A stretch of 64,000 nucleotides of DNA, from contig NZ_JAPCID010000008.1 in assembly GCF_027587175.1 (NCBI RefSeq), positions 1 to 64,000 on the forward strand, given 5' to 3'. Every line of letters starts with the position of its first letter. Positions within the stretch are counted from its first letter, which is position 1. Below are positions 7,072-15,729 of this stretch, in pieces. The stretch is from Solirubrobacter deserti (GTDB lineage: Bacteria; Actinomycetota; Thermoleophilia; Solirubrobacterales; Solirubrobacteraceae). The notes beneath the pieces are model-generated. The model was not told the DNA's origin, ran no database searches, and was given only the letters and a program-made list of their open reading frames with translations. Both the position numbers and the translations under genes were made by a program.

Positions 7072-7889
7072 CGCTTCACCGCCACGACCTCGAGGTACTC
7101 GGCCGGCACGGCGATGGCCCCGTCGCGATTGCGGGCCGCGCGCTTGACGACCTCGATCAGGTCATGCTCGAGCGCGGCGGCGCCCGCGGGCCCGACGGCC
7201 TCGAACGCCTTGACGGTCGGGCCGTACCACTCGCGCAGCGTGTAGATGAACTCCGCGGGGCGGCGGAAGCGCCACGTGAACGTGCGCCGGCGCGTGCTGA
7301 CGAGCTCCACGTCGTCGCCCAGCAACTCCGTGATGCCGGCCTCGGTGCCCCAGCGCAGCGGGGAGGCGACACCCGGGGGCGGCGGGACGTGCCCGGCCGT
7401 CGTGCGGAACAGCTCACCGAGGAAGCCCTCCGGCGTCCACGAGGCGAGCGCGATCAGGCCGCCGGGGCGCGTCGTGCGGACGAGCTCGGACGCCGCCTTG
7501 GCCTGGTCGGGCGCGAACATCGCGCCGAAGGTCGAGATGACGGCGTCGAACTCGCCGTCCCCGTACGGCAGCGCCTCGGCGTCGGCCTCGGCGAACTCGA
7601 TGTTCAGGCGCTCCGCGCGCGCCCGCTCGCGGCCGCGCTCGAGCAACTCCGGGACGTAGTCCGTGCACGTGACGTCACAGCCGCAGCGCGCGGCGGCGAT
7701 CGCCGCGTTGCCGGTGCCGCCCGCTACGTCAAGCACGCGTGACCCGGCGATCAGGTCCGCGCTGTCGACCAGCAGCTCGGCGACGATATGGATCAGAGCA
7801 GCGATCACGCCGAAGTCGCCGCTGGCCCACATGGCCTGCTGACGCGACTTGACCGTGGCGAGATCGATGGCCTGGGGGATGATTGTCAC
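7068..7889 (-). CDS. SAM-dependent methyltransferase (class I)
   Basis: 273 residues. The SAM-binding motif I is VLDVAGGTGNAAIAAA, followed by the acidic end of strand 2 (TCTDYVPELLERG), motif II-type FAEADAEALPYGDGEFDAV, and the family's ASWTPEGFLGELF. It resembles the UbiE/methyltransf_11 group. GTG 7889 is chosen because AGGAG lies 7 bases upstream; earlier residues in the frame are non-coding. The substrate is unknown. Coupling to the secreted haloperoxidase-like gene is notable because the two act in different compartments. Confidence 0.82.
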   Translation of the reverse strand: MTIIPQAIDLATVKSRQQAMWASGDFGVIAALIHIVAELLVDSADLIAGSRVLDVAGGTGNAAIAAARCGCDVTCTDYVPELLERGRERARAERLNIEFAEADAEALPYGDGEFDAVISTFGAMFAPDQAKAASELVRTTRPGGLIALASWTPEGFLGELFRTTAGHVPPPPGVASPLRWGTEAGITELLGDDVELVSTRRRTFTWRFRRPAEFIYTLREWYGPTVKAFEAVGPAGAAALEHDLIEVVKRAARNRDGAIAVPAEYLEVVAVKR

Positions 7890-7968
7890 TGGTTGGCTCC
7901 TGGGGAGGAAAGGGGAGGAGCGCGCATGGTCCCGGGGGCCGGTTTCAGCGCGGTAACAGCGCGTCGTG

Positions 7969-7974
7969 TACGGT
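7969..7974 (+). promoter_or_regulatory. -10 element (TACGGT) placing a CTG start for the SARP regulator
   Basis: TACGGT plus 7 bases leads exactly to CTG 7982, the point where homology to AfsR-type regulators begins. No ATG or GTG lies in frame nearby. Confidence 0.45.
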
Positions 7975-7981
7975 CGCGTCA

Positions 7982-10900
7982 CTGGACCACGAATTCCGCA
8001 TCCTCGGACCGCTGGAGGTGCTCGACGCCGACGGCGTCGTGACCCTGGGCGGCGCTCGGCAGCGCGCGCTGCTGGCCGTGCTGCTGCTGCACGCGAACGA
8101 GACGCTCAGCGCCGATCGCCTGATCGACGAGCTGTGGGGCGACGCGCCGCCGCCCACCGCCGCCAAGACCGTGCAGGTCTACATCTCGCGCCTGCGCCGC
8201 GCGCTGAAGGACCCGGCGATGATCGCCACGCGAGAGCCCGGGTACGCGCTGCGGCTCGACCGCGAGCGCCTGGACGCCCACCGCTTCGAGCGGATGATCG
8301 CCGAGGGACGCGCCGAGCTCGCGGCCGGGCAGCCCGGCCGCGCCGCCGCCACGCTCGACAGCGCGCTCTCGTTGTGGCGGGGCACGCCGCTCGCCGACCT
8401 CGCCGACGAGCGCTTCGCCGAGCGCGAGCGGTCGCGCCTCGAGGACCTGCGCGTCACGGCGCTCGAGCAGCTCACGGAGGCGGAGCTCGCGCTGGGGCAG
8501 CACGCGCACCTGCTGGAGCGGCTCGAACGCCTCGTCGCCGAGCACCCGTACCGCGAGCGCTTCCGCGCGCAGCTGATGCTCGCGCTCTACCGCTGCGACC
8601 GACAGGCCGACGCGCTCGCCGCCTACCGCGACGCGCGCCGCAGGCTCGCGGACGAGCTCGGCATCGAGCCGGGGGAGCGGCTGCGCGAGCTCGAGCGGGC
8701 GATCCTCACACAGGACCCGCGGCTGGATCTCGCCCCGGTCACGCCCGTGCCCGCGGCGGAGGTCCTCGCGGGCGCGTTCGTCGGCCGCGAGCGCGAGCTG
8801 GGCGCGCTGATCGCCGGGCTCGACGACGCCGTCGCGGGCCAGGGGCGCCTGTTCCTGCTCGTGGGGGAGCCGGGGATCGGCAAGAGCCGGCTCGCGGAGG
8901 AGCTGAGCGCGCAGGCGCGCTCGCGCGGCGCGCAGGTGCTCGTCGGCCGCTGCTGGGAGGCGGGCGGCGCGCCGGCGTACTGGCCGTGGGTGCAGTCGTT
9001 GCGCGGGTATGTGCGCCGGGCTGACCCCGACACCTTGCGGGCCCAGCTCGGCCCCGGCGCGGTCGACGTCGCCCAGCTGCTGCCGGAGCTGCGGACGGTG
9101 CTCCCGGACCTGCCGCCGGCGCCCGCCGTCGAGTCCGAAGGCGCGCGCTTCCGGCTGTTCGACTCGCTGACGGCGTTCCTGCACAGCCTGGCGGCCGCCC
9201 AACCGCTCGTGCTCGTGCTCGACGACCTGCACGCCGCCGACGAGCCGTCCCTGCTGCTGCTGCGGTTCGTCGCGCGCGAGCTGGGGCACAGCCGCGTGCT
9301 GATCGTCGGCGCCTTCCGCGACGTCGACCCGACGGTCTCCGAGCCGCTCCAGCGTGCCGTGGCCGAGCTCACGCGCGAGCCCCTCACGCGTTCGCTGCCG
9401 CTGACCGGCCTGTCCCAGGCCGACGTCGCCCAGTTCCTGGAGCCCGCCTCCGCGCCGCCCGAGCTCGTCGCCGCGGTCCACGCCGAGACCGAGGGCAACC
9501 CGCTGTTCGTCGGCGAGATCGTCCGCCTGCTCGGCAAGGAGGGCCGGGTGACGATCCCGCACAGCATCCGCGACACGATCGGCCGCCGGCTGCGCCATCT
9601 CTCCGACGAGTGCAACGAGCTCCTGCTGTACGCGTCGGTGCTCGGCCGCGAGTTCGACTTGACCGTGCTCGCGCGCGTCAGCGGGCACGACCGCGGCAGC
9701 GTGCTCGAGCTGCTCGACGAGGCGATGCAGGCCCGGGTCGTCTCCGACGTGCCGGGCTCGATCGGGCGTATGCGCTTCGCGCACGCGCTGATCCGCGACG
9801 CCGCCTACCGCTCGCTGGCGCGGGCGCGGCGGCTGGAGCTGCACCGCCGCGTGGGGGCGGCGCTGGAGGCCGTCCACCAGGGCGACCTGGAGCCGCACCT
9901 GGCCGAGGTCGCCCACCACTTCTTCCTCGGGGGCGCGCCGGAGGCGGTCGAGTACGCGTCCCGCGCGGGCGCCCGCGCCGTCGCGCTGCACGCCTACGAG
10001 GAGGCGGTGCGCCTGTACGAGATCGGGCTCGCCGCGCTGCACAACGCGACGCCCGTCGAGCACTGCCGGCTGCTGCTCGCGCTCGGGGACGCGCAGGGCC
10101 GCCAGGGCGACGACGTGCGCGCGAAGGCGACGTTCCTGCGCGCCACCGAGCTGGCCCGCACGGCGGGGGAGGCGGAGCTGTTCGCGCGCGCCGCCGCCGG
10201 GTACGGCGGGCGCTTCCTGTGGAGCCACGGACTCACCGACGAGCGGCTCGTGCCGCTGCTGGAGGAGGGCGTCGCGACCGTGGGCAGCCAGGACAGCGCG
10301 CTGCGCGTCCGGCTGCTCTCACGCCTGGCCGCGGCGCTGCGCCACGGCCCGACGCGGGCGCGGCGCGAGGTGCTGATGGGCGAGGCGATCGAGATGGCGC
10401 GCCGGATCGGCGACCCGGTCACGATCGCGTCCGCGCTGACCGCCGCCGAGTCGGCGCTGCACGCGCCGCACACGGCGCGCCAGCGGCTGGCGAACGCGGG
10501 CGAGATCGTCGAGCTGGCGACGGTCGCCGGCGACCGCGAGCGGCTCTTCGACGGGCACGAGCACGCGTTCTGGGCGTCCTGGGAGCTCGGCGACCCGGAG
10601 CGGCGGGGGCGCGAGCTGCTGGAGATGACGCGCTGCGCGCACGATCTGCGCCAGCCCGCGCAGCTGTGGATGCTGGCCGCGGCGCACGCGACGTTCGCGC
10701 TCGCCCAGGGGCGCTTCGACGAGGCGCCGGAGCTGATCCGGCGCGCGGCGGAGATCGGCGAGCCCGTGCTGGCCTGGAACGCCGGGGCGGCGCGCACCTT
10801 GCAGCGCTTCCTGCTGTGCTGCGAGCGCGGCGGGCTGGAGGAGTACCTGGCCGAGGTGCGCGACGACGAGCCCGCGTTCCCGTCACCGCTCGTGCATCGC

Positions 10901-11416
10901 TCCGTGCTCGCGCACGGCTACGCGCGGCTCGGGCGCCTGGAGGAGGCGGCGCCGCTCGTGGCTGAGATCACCAGCCACGACCTGGCGGACTGGCACGTCG
11001 ACGAGCAGTGGTTCTGCAGCATCTGCCTGCTGGCGGAGACGTGCGCGCGGCTCGACGACCCGGCTTGCGCCGCGTGCCTGTACGAGCTGCTGGCGCCGTA
11101 CGCGGACCACAACGCGGTGGCCGTGCCGGAGATGGCGATGGACTCGACCGCGCGGCCGCTCGGCATCCTCGCCACGCTGCTCGAGCGCTATGACGAGGCG
11201 GAGGAGCACTTCCGCGCGGCGGCGGCGATGAACGAGCGCATGGGCGCGCGCGGCTGGCTCGCCCACACGTGGGCCGAGCACGCGGCGCTGCGGCAGCGGC
11301 GCGGGGACCGCGCCACCGAGCTCGTGGCGCAGGCCGAGGCGACCTACCGCGAGCTCGGCATGACGGGAGAAGCGGCTAGTCGTTACCGCCGCCCGCGCCC
11401 CAGGCTCCCGCGGTGA
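7982..11416 (+). CDS. AfsR/SARP-type regulator with BTAD, AAA ATPase and TPR-like region
   Basis: About 1144 residues. It opens with an OmpR-like winged helix (FRILGPLEVLDADGVVTLGG ... VYISRLRRAL), then a BTAD helical domain (to about 245, ending LADELGIEPGERL). A STAND/AAA ATPase follows with Walker A GEPGIGKSRL near residue 294 and Walker B LVLVLDDLHAADEP; the remainder is a long helical repeat region. Such proteins act as nucleotide-gated transcription activators, often of secondary metabolism. The start is unusual: the only in-frame standard start is TTG 7883, which would add non-conserved residues, whereas CTG 7982 lies 7 bases after a TACGGT -10. It is divergent from the methyltransferase gene. 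Confidence 0.85.
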   Translation: MDHEFRILGPLEVLDADGVVTLGGARQRALLAVLLLHANETLSADRLIDELWGDAPPPTAAKTVQVYISRLRRALKDPAMIATREPGYALRLDRERLDAHRFERMIAEGRAELAAGQPGRAAATLDSALSLWRGTPLADLADERFAERERSRLEDLRVTALEQLTEAELALGQHAHLLERLERLVAEHPYRERFRAQLMLALYRCDRQADALAAYRDARRRLADELGIEPGERLRELERAILTQDPRLDLAPVTPVPAAEVLAGAFVGRERELGALIAGLDDAVAGQGRLFLLVGEPGIGKSRLAEELSAQARSRGAQVLVGRCWEAGGAPAYWPWVQSLRGYVRRADPDTLRAQLGPGAVDVAQLLPELRTVLPDLPPAPAVESEGARFRLFDSLTAFLHSLAAAQPLVLVLDDLHAADEPSLLLLRFVARELGHSRVLIVGAFRDVDPTVSEPLQRAVAELTREPLTRSLPLTGLSQADVAQFLEPASAPPELVAAVHAETEGNPLFVGEIVRLLGKEGRVTIPHSIRDTIGRRLRHLSDECNELLLYASVLGREFDLTVLARVSGHDRGSVLELLDEAMQARVVSDVPGSIGRMRFAHALIRDAAYRSLARARRLELHRRVGAALEAVHQGDLEPHLAEVAHHFFLGGAPEAVEYASRAGARAVALHAYEEAVRLYEIGLAALHNATPVEHCRLLLALGDAQGRQGDDVRAKATFLRATELARTAGEAELFARAAAGYGGRFLWSHGLTDERLVPLLEEGVATVGSQDSALRVRLLSRLAAALRHGPTRARREVLMGEAIEMARRIGDPVTIASALTAAESALHAPHTARQRLANAGEIVELATVAGDRERLFDGHEHAFWASWELGDPERRGRELLEMTRCAHDLRQPAQLWMLAAAHATFALAQGRFDEAPELIRRAAEIGEPVLAWNAGAARTLQRFLLCCERGGLEEYLAEVRDDEPAFPSPLVHRSVLAHGYARLGRLEEAAPLVAEITSHDLADWHVDEQWFCSICLLAETCARLDDPACAACLYELLAPYADHNAVAVPEMAMDSTARPLGILATLLERYDEAEEHFRAAAAMNERMGARGWLAHTWAEHAALRQRRGDRATELVAQAEATYRELGMTGEAASRYRRPRPRLPR

Positions 11417-11465
11417 ACGCGAGAATCACGGCCAGCAGGCAGATCGCAACCCAAGTCATGCTCAT
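11376..11465 (-). CDS. Leaderless transmembrane microprotein (29 residues)
   Basis: Translates to a single hydrophobic helix (TWVAICLLAVILAFTAGAW) with a tiny polar tail ending GGGND. The ATG at 11465 lies 6 bases after a TACACT -10 (11477-11472), matching the leaderless pattern of many neighbours; a second in-frame ATG lies two codons later. The gene overlaps the last 41 bases of the regulator gene on the opposite strand. I do not recognise a family. Single-helix microproteins often modulate membrane partners, but that is inference. Confidence 0.5.
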   Translation of the reverse strand: MSMTWVAICLLAVILAFTAGAWGAGGGND

Positions 11466-11471
11466 GGCGAC

Positions 11472-11477
11472 AGTGTA
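11472..11477 (-). promoter_or_regulatory. -10 element (TACACT) of the microprotein gene
   Basis: TACACT followed by 6 bases and ATG 11465. No clear -35 is visible. Confidence 0.45.
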
Positions 11478-11517
11478 GGTCGGATGATCGGGGTGGGGCG
11501 GAGGGGATGTCCAGACC

Positions 11518-12084
11518 TCAATGTGGGTGGTCCCCGCTCGTGGCCGCGGGTGGGCGCGACTCCTCGGCGAGGCTGGTGATCGTCAGCTGCCCACGCGCCG
11601 CGTCCTCGAGGACGCCGGTCGCCTCCTCGGACGAGCGCGCGTACAGCTCGACCAGCAGGTGGACGACGATCTGCTCGTCCTCGTGCTTGTGGAAGCGGAC
11701 GTGGGTGAAGAACTCGCGCGTGCCGTGGTCGCCGAACGCGGCGTAGGCGAGCGCGTCCGCGGCCTCCGGGCCCGAGCACGTCTCGACGGACTCCGCGTCC
11801 ACGGTCACGGTGCAGGAAGCCACCCAGGGCGTGCCCACCACCATCCGCTCCCAGCGGTCCTCGACCGGCTCGATGCGGTCGTTGTGGAAGACCAGGTGCG
11901 GCTGGTCGTGCATGCAGTCGAGGCACTGGACGACGGCTTCCTGCAGCTCGTCGACGACCTCGGCGCGGCGCCCGGATTCAGGGTCGATCCGGTGGATGCC
12001 CTCGTAATGGACCTGGACCTCGAGGTCCTGTGACCAGCAGCGGTAGCACCGCAGCCACGATCCGATCGGTCCTGCAGTCGACAT
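11518..12084 (-). CDS. Protein of unknown function with two CxxC pairs
   Basis: 188 residues. Two cysteine pairs, LRCYRCW near residue 14 and CLDCMHDQ near residue 52, could form a zinc ribbon. The following half contains TREFFTHVRFHKHEDEQIVVH, suggesting a beta-rich domain, and the C-terminus is Ser/Pro/His-rich. I recognise no family. ATG 12084 is chosen because it lies 8 bases after a TAGAAT -10; the longer frame upstream runs through the divergent lipoprotein gene and is a shadow. Confidence 0.6.
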   Translation of the reverse strand: MSTAGPIGSWLRCYRCWSQDLEVQVHYEGIHRIDPESGRRAEVVDELQEAVVQCLDCMHDQPHLVFHNDRIEPVEDRWERMVVGTPWVASCTVTVDAESVETCSGPEAADALAYAAFGDHGTREFFTHVRFHKHEDEQIVVHLLVELYARSSEEATGVLEDAARGQLTITSLAEESRPPAATSGDHPH

Positions 12085-12092
12085 GCGACGCC

Positions 12093-12102
12093 ATTCTATG
12101 CT
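12093..12102. promoter_or_regulatory. Divergent overlapping -10 elements
   Basis: Minus-strand TAGAAT (12098-12093) is 8 bases from ATG 12084. Plus-strand TATGCT (12097-12102) is 7 bases from GTG 12110. The hexamers share a TA, the same arrangement as at 4159-4168. Confidence 0.5.
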
Positions 12103-12109
12103 CCGCCCG

Positions 12110-12496
12110 GTGCGTGGCCTGCTCGTCGCCGTTTTGCTCGTCGCGATCGGCGTCTGCGGGTGCGGCGGGGGCCCGTCGGACCAAGAGCAGGTACAGACCA
12201 CCGTGGAGGCCTTCGGGCGCGCCACCGCCGCCAAGGACTACCAGCGGCTGTGCGACGAGCTGCTGTCGCCCAAGCTCGTCGAGGAGGTCGCGTCCTCCGG
12301 GCTGCCGTGCGAGGCCGCGCTGCGCCAGGGCCTGGGTGAGGTGCGCGCGCCGACGCTGACCATCGGGAAGATCACGGTCGATGACGACCGTGCGACCGCC
12401 GAGGTCAACAGCGCGGCGCAGGGGCAGTCGCCGTCGCGGGACACGCTGCAGCTCGAGCGCGTCGACGACGCCTGGCGGATCGCGTCATTGCGCTGA
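12110..12496 (+). CDS. Lipoprotein with NTF2-like domain
   Basis: 128 residues: a lipoprotein signal (LLVAVLLVAIGVCGCGGG) with a lipobox-type Cys, then an NTF2-like fold whose first helix is VQTTVEAFGRATAAKDYQRL and whose final strand is QLERVDDAWRIASL. Such small lipoproteins are common in Solirubrobacterales-like genomes and may bind small ligands or partners; no active site is evident. GTG 12110 is preferred over ATG 12083 or 12098 because it sits exactly 7 bases after the TATGCT -10 and starts cleanly at the signal peptide. Confidence 0.7.
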   Translation: MRGLLVAVLLVAIGVCGCGGGPSDQEQVQTTVEAFGRATAAKDYQRLCDELLSPKLVEEVASSGLPCEAALRQGLGEVRAPTLTIGKITVDDDRATAEVNSAAQGQSPSRDTLQLERVDDAWRIASLR

Positions 12497-12516
12497 GCAC
12501 ATCTGCCCATTATGAT
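12488..12516 (+). promoter_or_regulatory. Promoter of the XRE-cupin operon (TTGCGC-N17-TATGAT)
   Basis: TTGCGC (12488-12493), 17 bases, TATGAT (12511-12516), 7 bases, then ATG 12524. This is one of the best-formed promoters in the window and predicts a leaderless message. The -35 lies inside the end of the upstream lipoprotein gene. Confidence 0.65.
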
Positions 12517-12522
12517 GGGCAG
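12503..12522. promoter_or_regulatory. Palindromic operator over the XRE-cupin -10 element
   Basis: Perfect inverted repeat CTGCCCAT / ATGGGCAG with a 4-base centre, covering the TATGAT -10. The position predicts steric repression, most simply by the HTH protein encoded immediately downstream. Confidence 0.6.
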
Positions 12523-12523
12523 C

Positions 12524-13038
<515 letters not shown>

Positions 13039-13042
<4 letters not shown>

Positions 13043-14154
13043 AGCGCGCTGCGCGCATGCAGGATGTGGCCGGGTTCGGCATCGACCGCGTCGCCGACGC
13101 GGTGGTGGGCGCCGACGTGCTGCGCCTGGAGAACCTGGACACCGACCTGCCGCTGCCGCCCGAGGCGGTGGAGGTGACACGCGCGGCGCTGGAGGAGCCC
13201 GTGTCGAACTCGTGGCTGCCGTTCACGGGCGACCTCGGGCTGCGCGCCGCGATCTCCGACCACATCGCGGCGCGGCACGGGCGCGTGTACGACCCGCGCT
13301 CGCAGATCGTCGTGACCTGCGGCGGCTGCGAGGCGGTGCTGGACATCCTGCTGGCCACGATCGACCCGGGCGACGAGGTCGTGCTCACCGACCCGATCTA
13401 CGCGGGGCTGGTGAACCGCGTGCGGCTGGCGGGCGGCGTGCCGGTCTTCGCGCCGCTGGTGGTGGACGGCGGCGAGTGGCGGCTGGACCACGACGCGTTG
13501 CGCGCCGCGATCTCCCCGCGCACGGTCGCGCTGCTGATGATGAGCCCGTCGATGCCGTCCGGGTGCGTGTTGGATCGCTCCGACTGGGCCGAGGTCGCGC
13601 GGCTGTGCCTCGAGCACGACCTGTTCCTGCTCTACGACGCCGCGATGGAGGCGCTCGTGTTCGACGGCCGCGAGCTGTGCGGCCCGCTCGAGCACGAGGG
13701 CATGGCCGAGCGCACCGTGATCGCGGGCTCGATGTCGAAGGCCTACCGGATGATCGGCTGGCGCGTGGGCTGGATCGCGGGGCCCGCCTCGGTCGTGAGC
13801 GACGCGGGCTGGGTGCACGTCTACAACACGACCGGCGCCGTGTCGGTGGCGCGGCGCGCGGCGGAGGCCGTCCTGCGCGGGCCGCAGGACCACGTGGCTG
13901 AGTGCGTCGCCGAGCTCCAGCGGCGGCGCGACACCATCCTCGACGCGCTGCCCGGCTGGAGGATCGTCAAGCCGGCGGGCGGCTGGTCGTTGCTCGTCGA
14001 GACCGACATGACCCCCGAGGCGTTCCTCGCCGCGGGCGTCGCCGCGACGCCCATGGCCGGCTGGGGCGACTCCGTGGCCGCCAAGTACACGCGGTTCGTG
14101 TTCGCGACCGAGCCGCCCGCCCGCCTGGCCACCCTGGCCACCCGCCTTTCCTAA
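13039..14154 (+). CDS. PLP-dependent aminotransferase (class I/II fold)
   Basis: 371 residues. The Schiff-base Lys is K234 in GSMSKAYRMIGWRVGW, and D200 (LLYDAAMEAL) matches the residue that contacts the pyridine nitrogen. The normal NPxNPTG segment reads SPSMPSG, an uncommon variant that removes the Asn, so substrate or reaction type (transaminase versus lyase) is uncertain. It is translationally coupled to the XRE-cupin regulator (ATGA). The stop codon TAA lies inside a long perfect palindrome. Confidence 0.85.
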
Positions 14155-14179
14155 AGAGGGACAGTCCCTCTTTAGGAAA
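14147..14179. repeat. 33-base perfect palindrome at the aminotransferase stop codon
   Basis: Arms TTTCCTAAAGAGGGAC and GTCCCTCTTTAGGAAA flank a single A. It is AT-rich by local standards, includes the TAA stop, and ends 12 bases before the next gene's -10. It may serve as a terminator or be a REP-type interspersed repeat; the GGGACAGTCCC core resembles repeats linked to Y1/REP transposases in other phyla. Confidence 0.7.
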
Positions 14180-14191
14180 AGGGGCCGCGGG

Positions 14192-14197
14192 TAGGTT
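14192..14197 (+). promoter_or_regulatory. -10 element (TAGGTT) of the 195-residue protein gene
   Basis: TAGGTT plus 7 bases leads to ATG 14205. The palindrome at 14147-14179 covers the -35 zone. Confidence 0.5.
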
Positions 14198-14204
14198 CGC
14201 CGAC

Positions 14205-14792
14205 ATGCCCGAGCTGACCGAGCAAGGCCTGTTCCCGGCCGAGCACCGTGCGCTGCGCGAGCTGCACGCGACCGCGAGCCAGGTGCGCACCCATTGGGCG
14301 AAGCTGGAGCGCCGGCTCGACGAGCCCGTGCTGGGCGACGGCGCCGCGGCCGCGGACGAGCTGCTGCGCCAGCTCGAGGCGCGGGTGGATCTCAGCGGCC
14401 GGCCGGCGGCGCAGGGCGGCGGCGCCGGGCTCGCGGGTGTGCGGCGGCTGGCCGACGTGCTGCTCGAGCGCAACCAGGCGCTGCGGTCGGCGCTGCTGGA
14501 CATCCAGCACGTGGTGACGCTGCTCGGCTATCTGGCCGGGCTGGCGCGCACGCGCGGCGACGTCGAGCTGGAGGCGTGGCACCTCGGATGGGAGCACCGG
14601 CTGCGCGCGCTCGAAGACCGTGGCCGGGCGGCCGCGGCGGCCCTGGCGCAGGACCCGGACCGGGCGATCGAGCCGGCGGAGGACGGCGCGCTCGGACGCG
14701 CGGGCGCCAAGCTCGGTGTCGCCTTGGGCACCGTGGGGGAGGCGCTCGACCAGTCGCCGCTCGGTCGGTTGGCTCGACGCCGCGCAACCTGA
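14205..14792 (+). CDS. All-helical protein of unknown function
   Basis: 195 residues, strongly helical and rich in Ala, Leu, Arg and Glu, without a signal peptide or membrane segment. It starts MPELTEQGLFPAEHRALREL and contains LLDIQHVVTLLGYLAGLA in the middle. Near the end, GRAGAKLGVALGTVGEALDQ is a milder amphipathic stretch. I recognise no domain. It is probably a leaderless gene of its own and is followed 16 bases later by the PfkB kinase gene, so the two may be co-transcribed. Confidence 0.6.
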   Translation: MPELTEQGLFPAEHRALRELHATASQVRTHWAKLERRLDEPVLGDGAAAADELLRQLEARVDLSGRPAAQGGGAGLAGVRRLADVLLERNQALRSALLDIQHVVTLLGYLAGLARTRGDVELEAWHLGWEHRLRALEDRGRAAAAALAQDPDRAIEPAEDGALGRAGAKLGVALGTVGEALDQSPLGRLARRRAT

Positions 14793-14808
14793 AAGAGTTC
14801 GCGCTCTT

Positions 14809-15708
14809 ATGAGCGTCGATGTCGTCGTAGCGGTCCCGGCCTTCCTGGACATCACCTTCGTGGGTCTCGAAGGGCTGCCCGCACTCGGGGAGGAGCGCTT
14901 CGCGGGCGACCTCGTGCGCACACCCGGCGGCGGGGCCATCACCGCGATCGGCGCCGCGCGCCTCGGGCTCTCCACGGCGCTCGCCGCGCCGCTGGGCGAC
15001 GACGAGGCCGGCGACCTGATCGGCCCGATGATCGAGCGCGAGGGCGTCCAGCTCGTCGGCCGGCGCTGCCCGCGCACGCCGGTCACGGCCGTGATGCCGA
15101 TCGGCCAGGAGCGCGCGATGGTCACCTACGACCCGGGCGTGCGCGCCCGCGCCGCCGACATCGCCGCGCTGTCCCCGGGCGCCGTGATCGTCGGCCTCAG
15201 CCAGCTGGACGTCGTCCCCTACGGCGCGCGGGCGTACGTGAGCGTCGGCGACGACGACGCCCGCGCCTTCGCCGGCCGGCTCCCGGGCGGCGTCTCCAAG
15301 GTCCGCGGCCTGTTCATCGAGCAGCGCGAGGCGCTGGTGCTGACCGGCGCGGAGACGGCCGCGGAGGCCGCCGCGATGATCGGCGCGCGCGTCCCGCTCG
15401 TCGTGGTCTCGCTCGGCGCGGACGGCGCCGTGGCCTCGATCGAGGGCCGCGCCGCGTCCGTCGAAGGCTTCGACGTGGGCCACTCGGTGGACACCACCGG
15501 TGCCGGCGACCTCTACGTCGCCGCCTGGGCGTGGGGCGAGGCCGTCGGCATGAGCGTCGACGACACGCTGCGCTGGGCCGCGCTCTACGCCGCCCTGTCC
15601 GTGCGCGTGCCGACCGGCGCGGGCGGCGCGACCACGCTCGCCGAGTTCGTGGCCGAGGGCGCGCGCCGCGGCCTTCCGGCGCCGCCGCAGGGCGTCGGGG
15701 CGGGCTGA
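14809..15708 (+). CDS. PfkB-family carbohydrate kinase
   Basis: 299 residues of ribokinase fold. The N-terminal glycine pair region is LVRTPGGGAITAIGAARLG, and the signature near the C-terminus is VDTTGAGDLYVAAWAWG, where the Asp of GAGD is the catalytic base and GAG forms the anion hole. The nucleotide strand is VPLVVVSLGADGAV. The family phosphorylates sugars, nucleosides or related alcohols; the substrate cannot be read from the sequence. An upstream GAAAGAG may act as ribosome binding site about 10 bases from the ATG. Confidence 0.85.
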   Translation: MSVDVVVAVPAFLDITFVGLEGLPALGEERFAGDLVRTPGGGAITAIGAARLGLSTALAAPLGDDEAGDLIGPMIEREGVQLVGRRCPRTPVTAVMPIGQERAMVTYDPGVRARAADIAALSPGAVIVGLSQLDVVPYGARAYVSVGDDDARAFAGRLPGGVSKVRGLFIEQREALVLTGAETAAEAAAMIGARVPLVVVSLGADGAVASIEGRAASVEGFDVGHSVDTTGAGDLYVAAWAWGEAVGMSVDDTLRWAALYAALSVRVPTGAGGATTLAEFVAEGARRGLPAPPQGVGAG

Positions 15709-15716
15709 CCCGCGGC

Positions 15717-15722
15717 TAGCCT
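15717..15722 (+). promoter_or_regulatory. -10 element (TAGCCT) of the propeller lipoprotein gene
   Basis: TAGCCT plus 7 bases leads to GTG 15730, predicting a leaderless message. Confidence 0.5.
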
Positions 15723-15729
15723 CGGGGGC

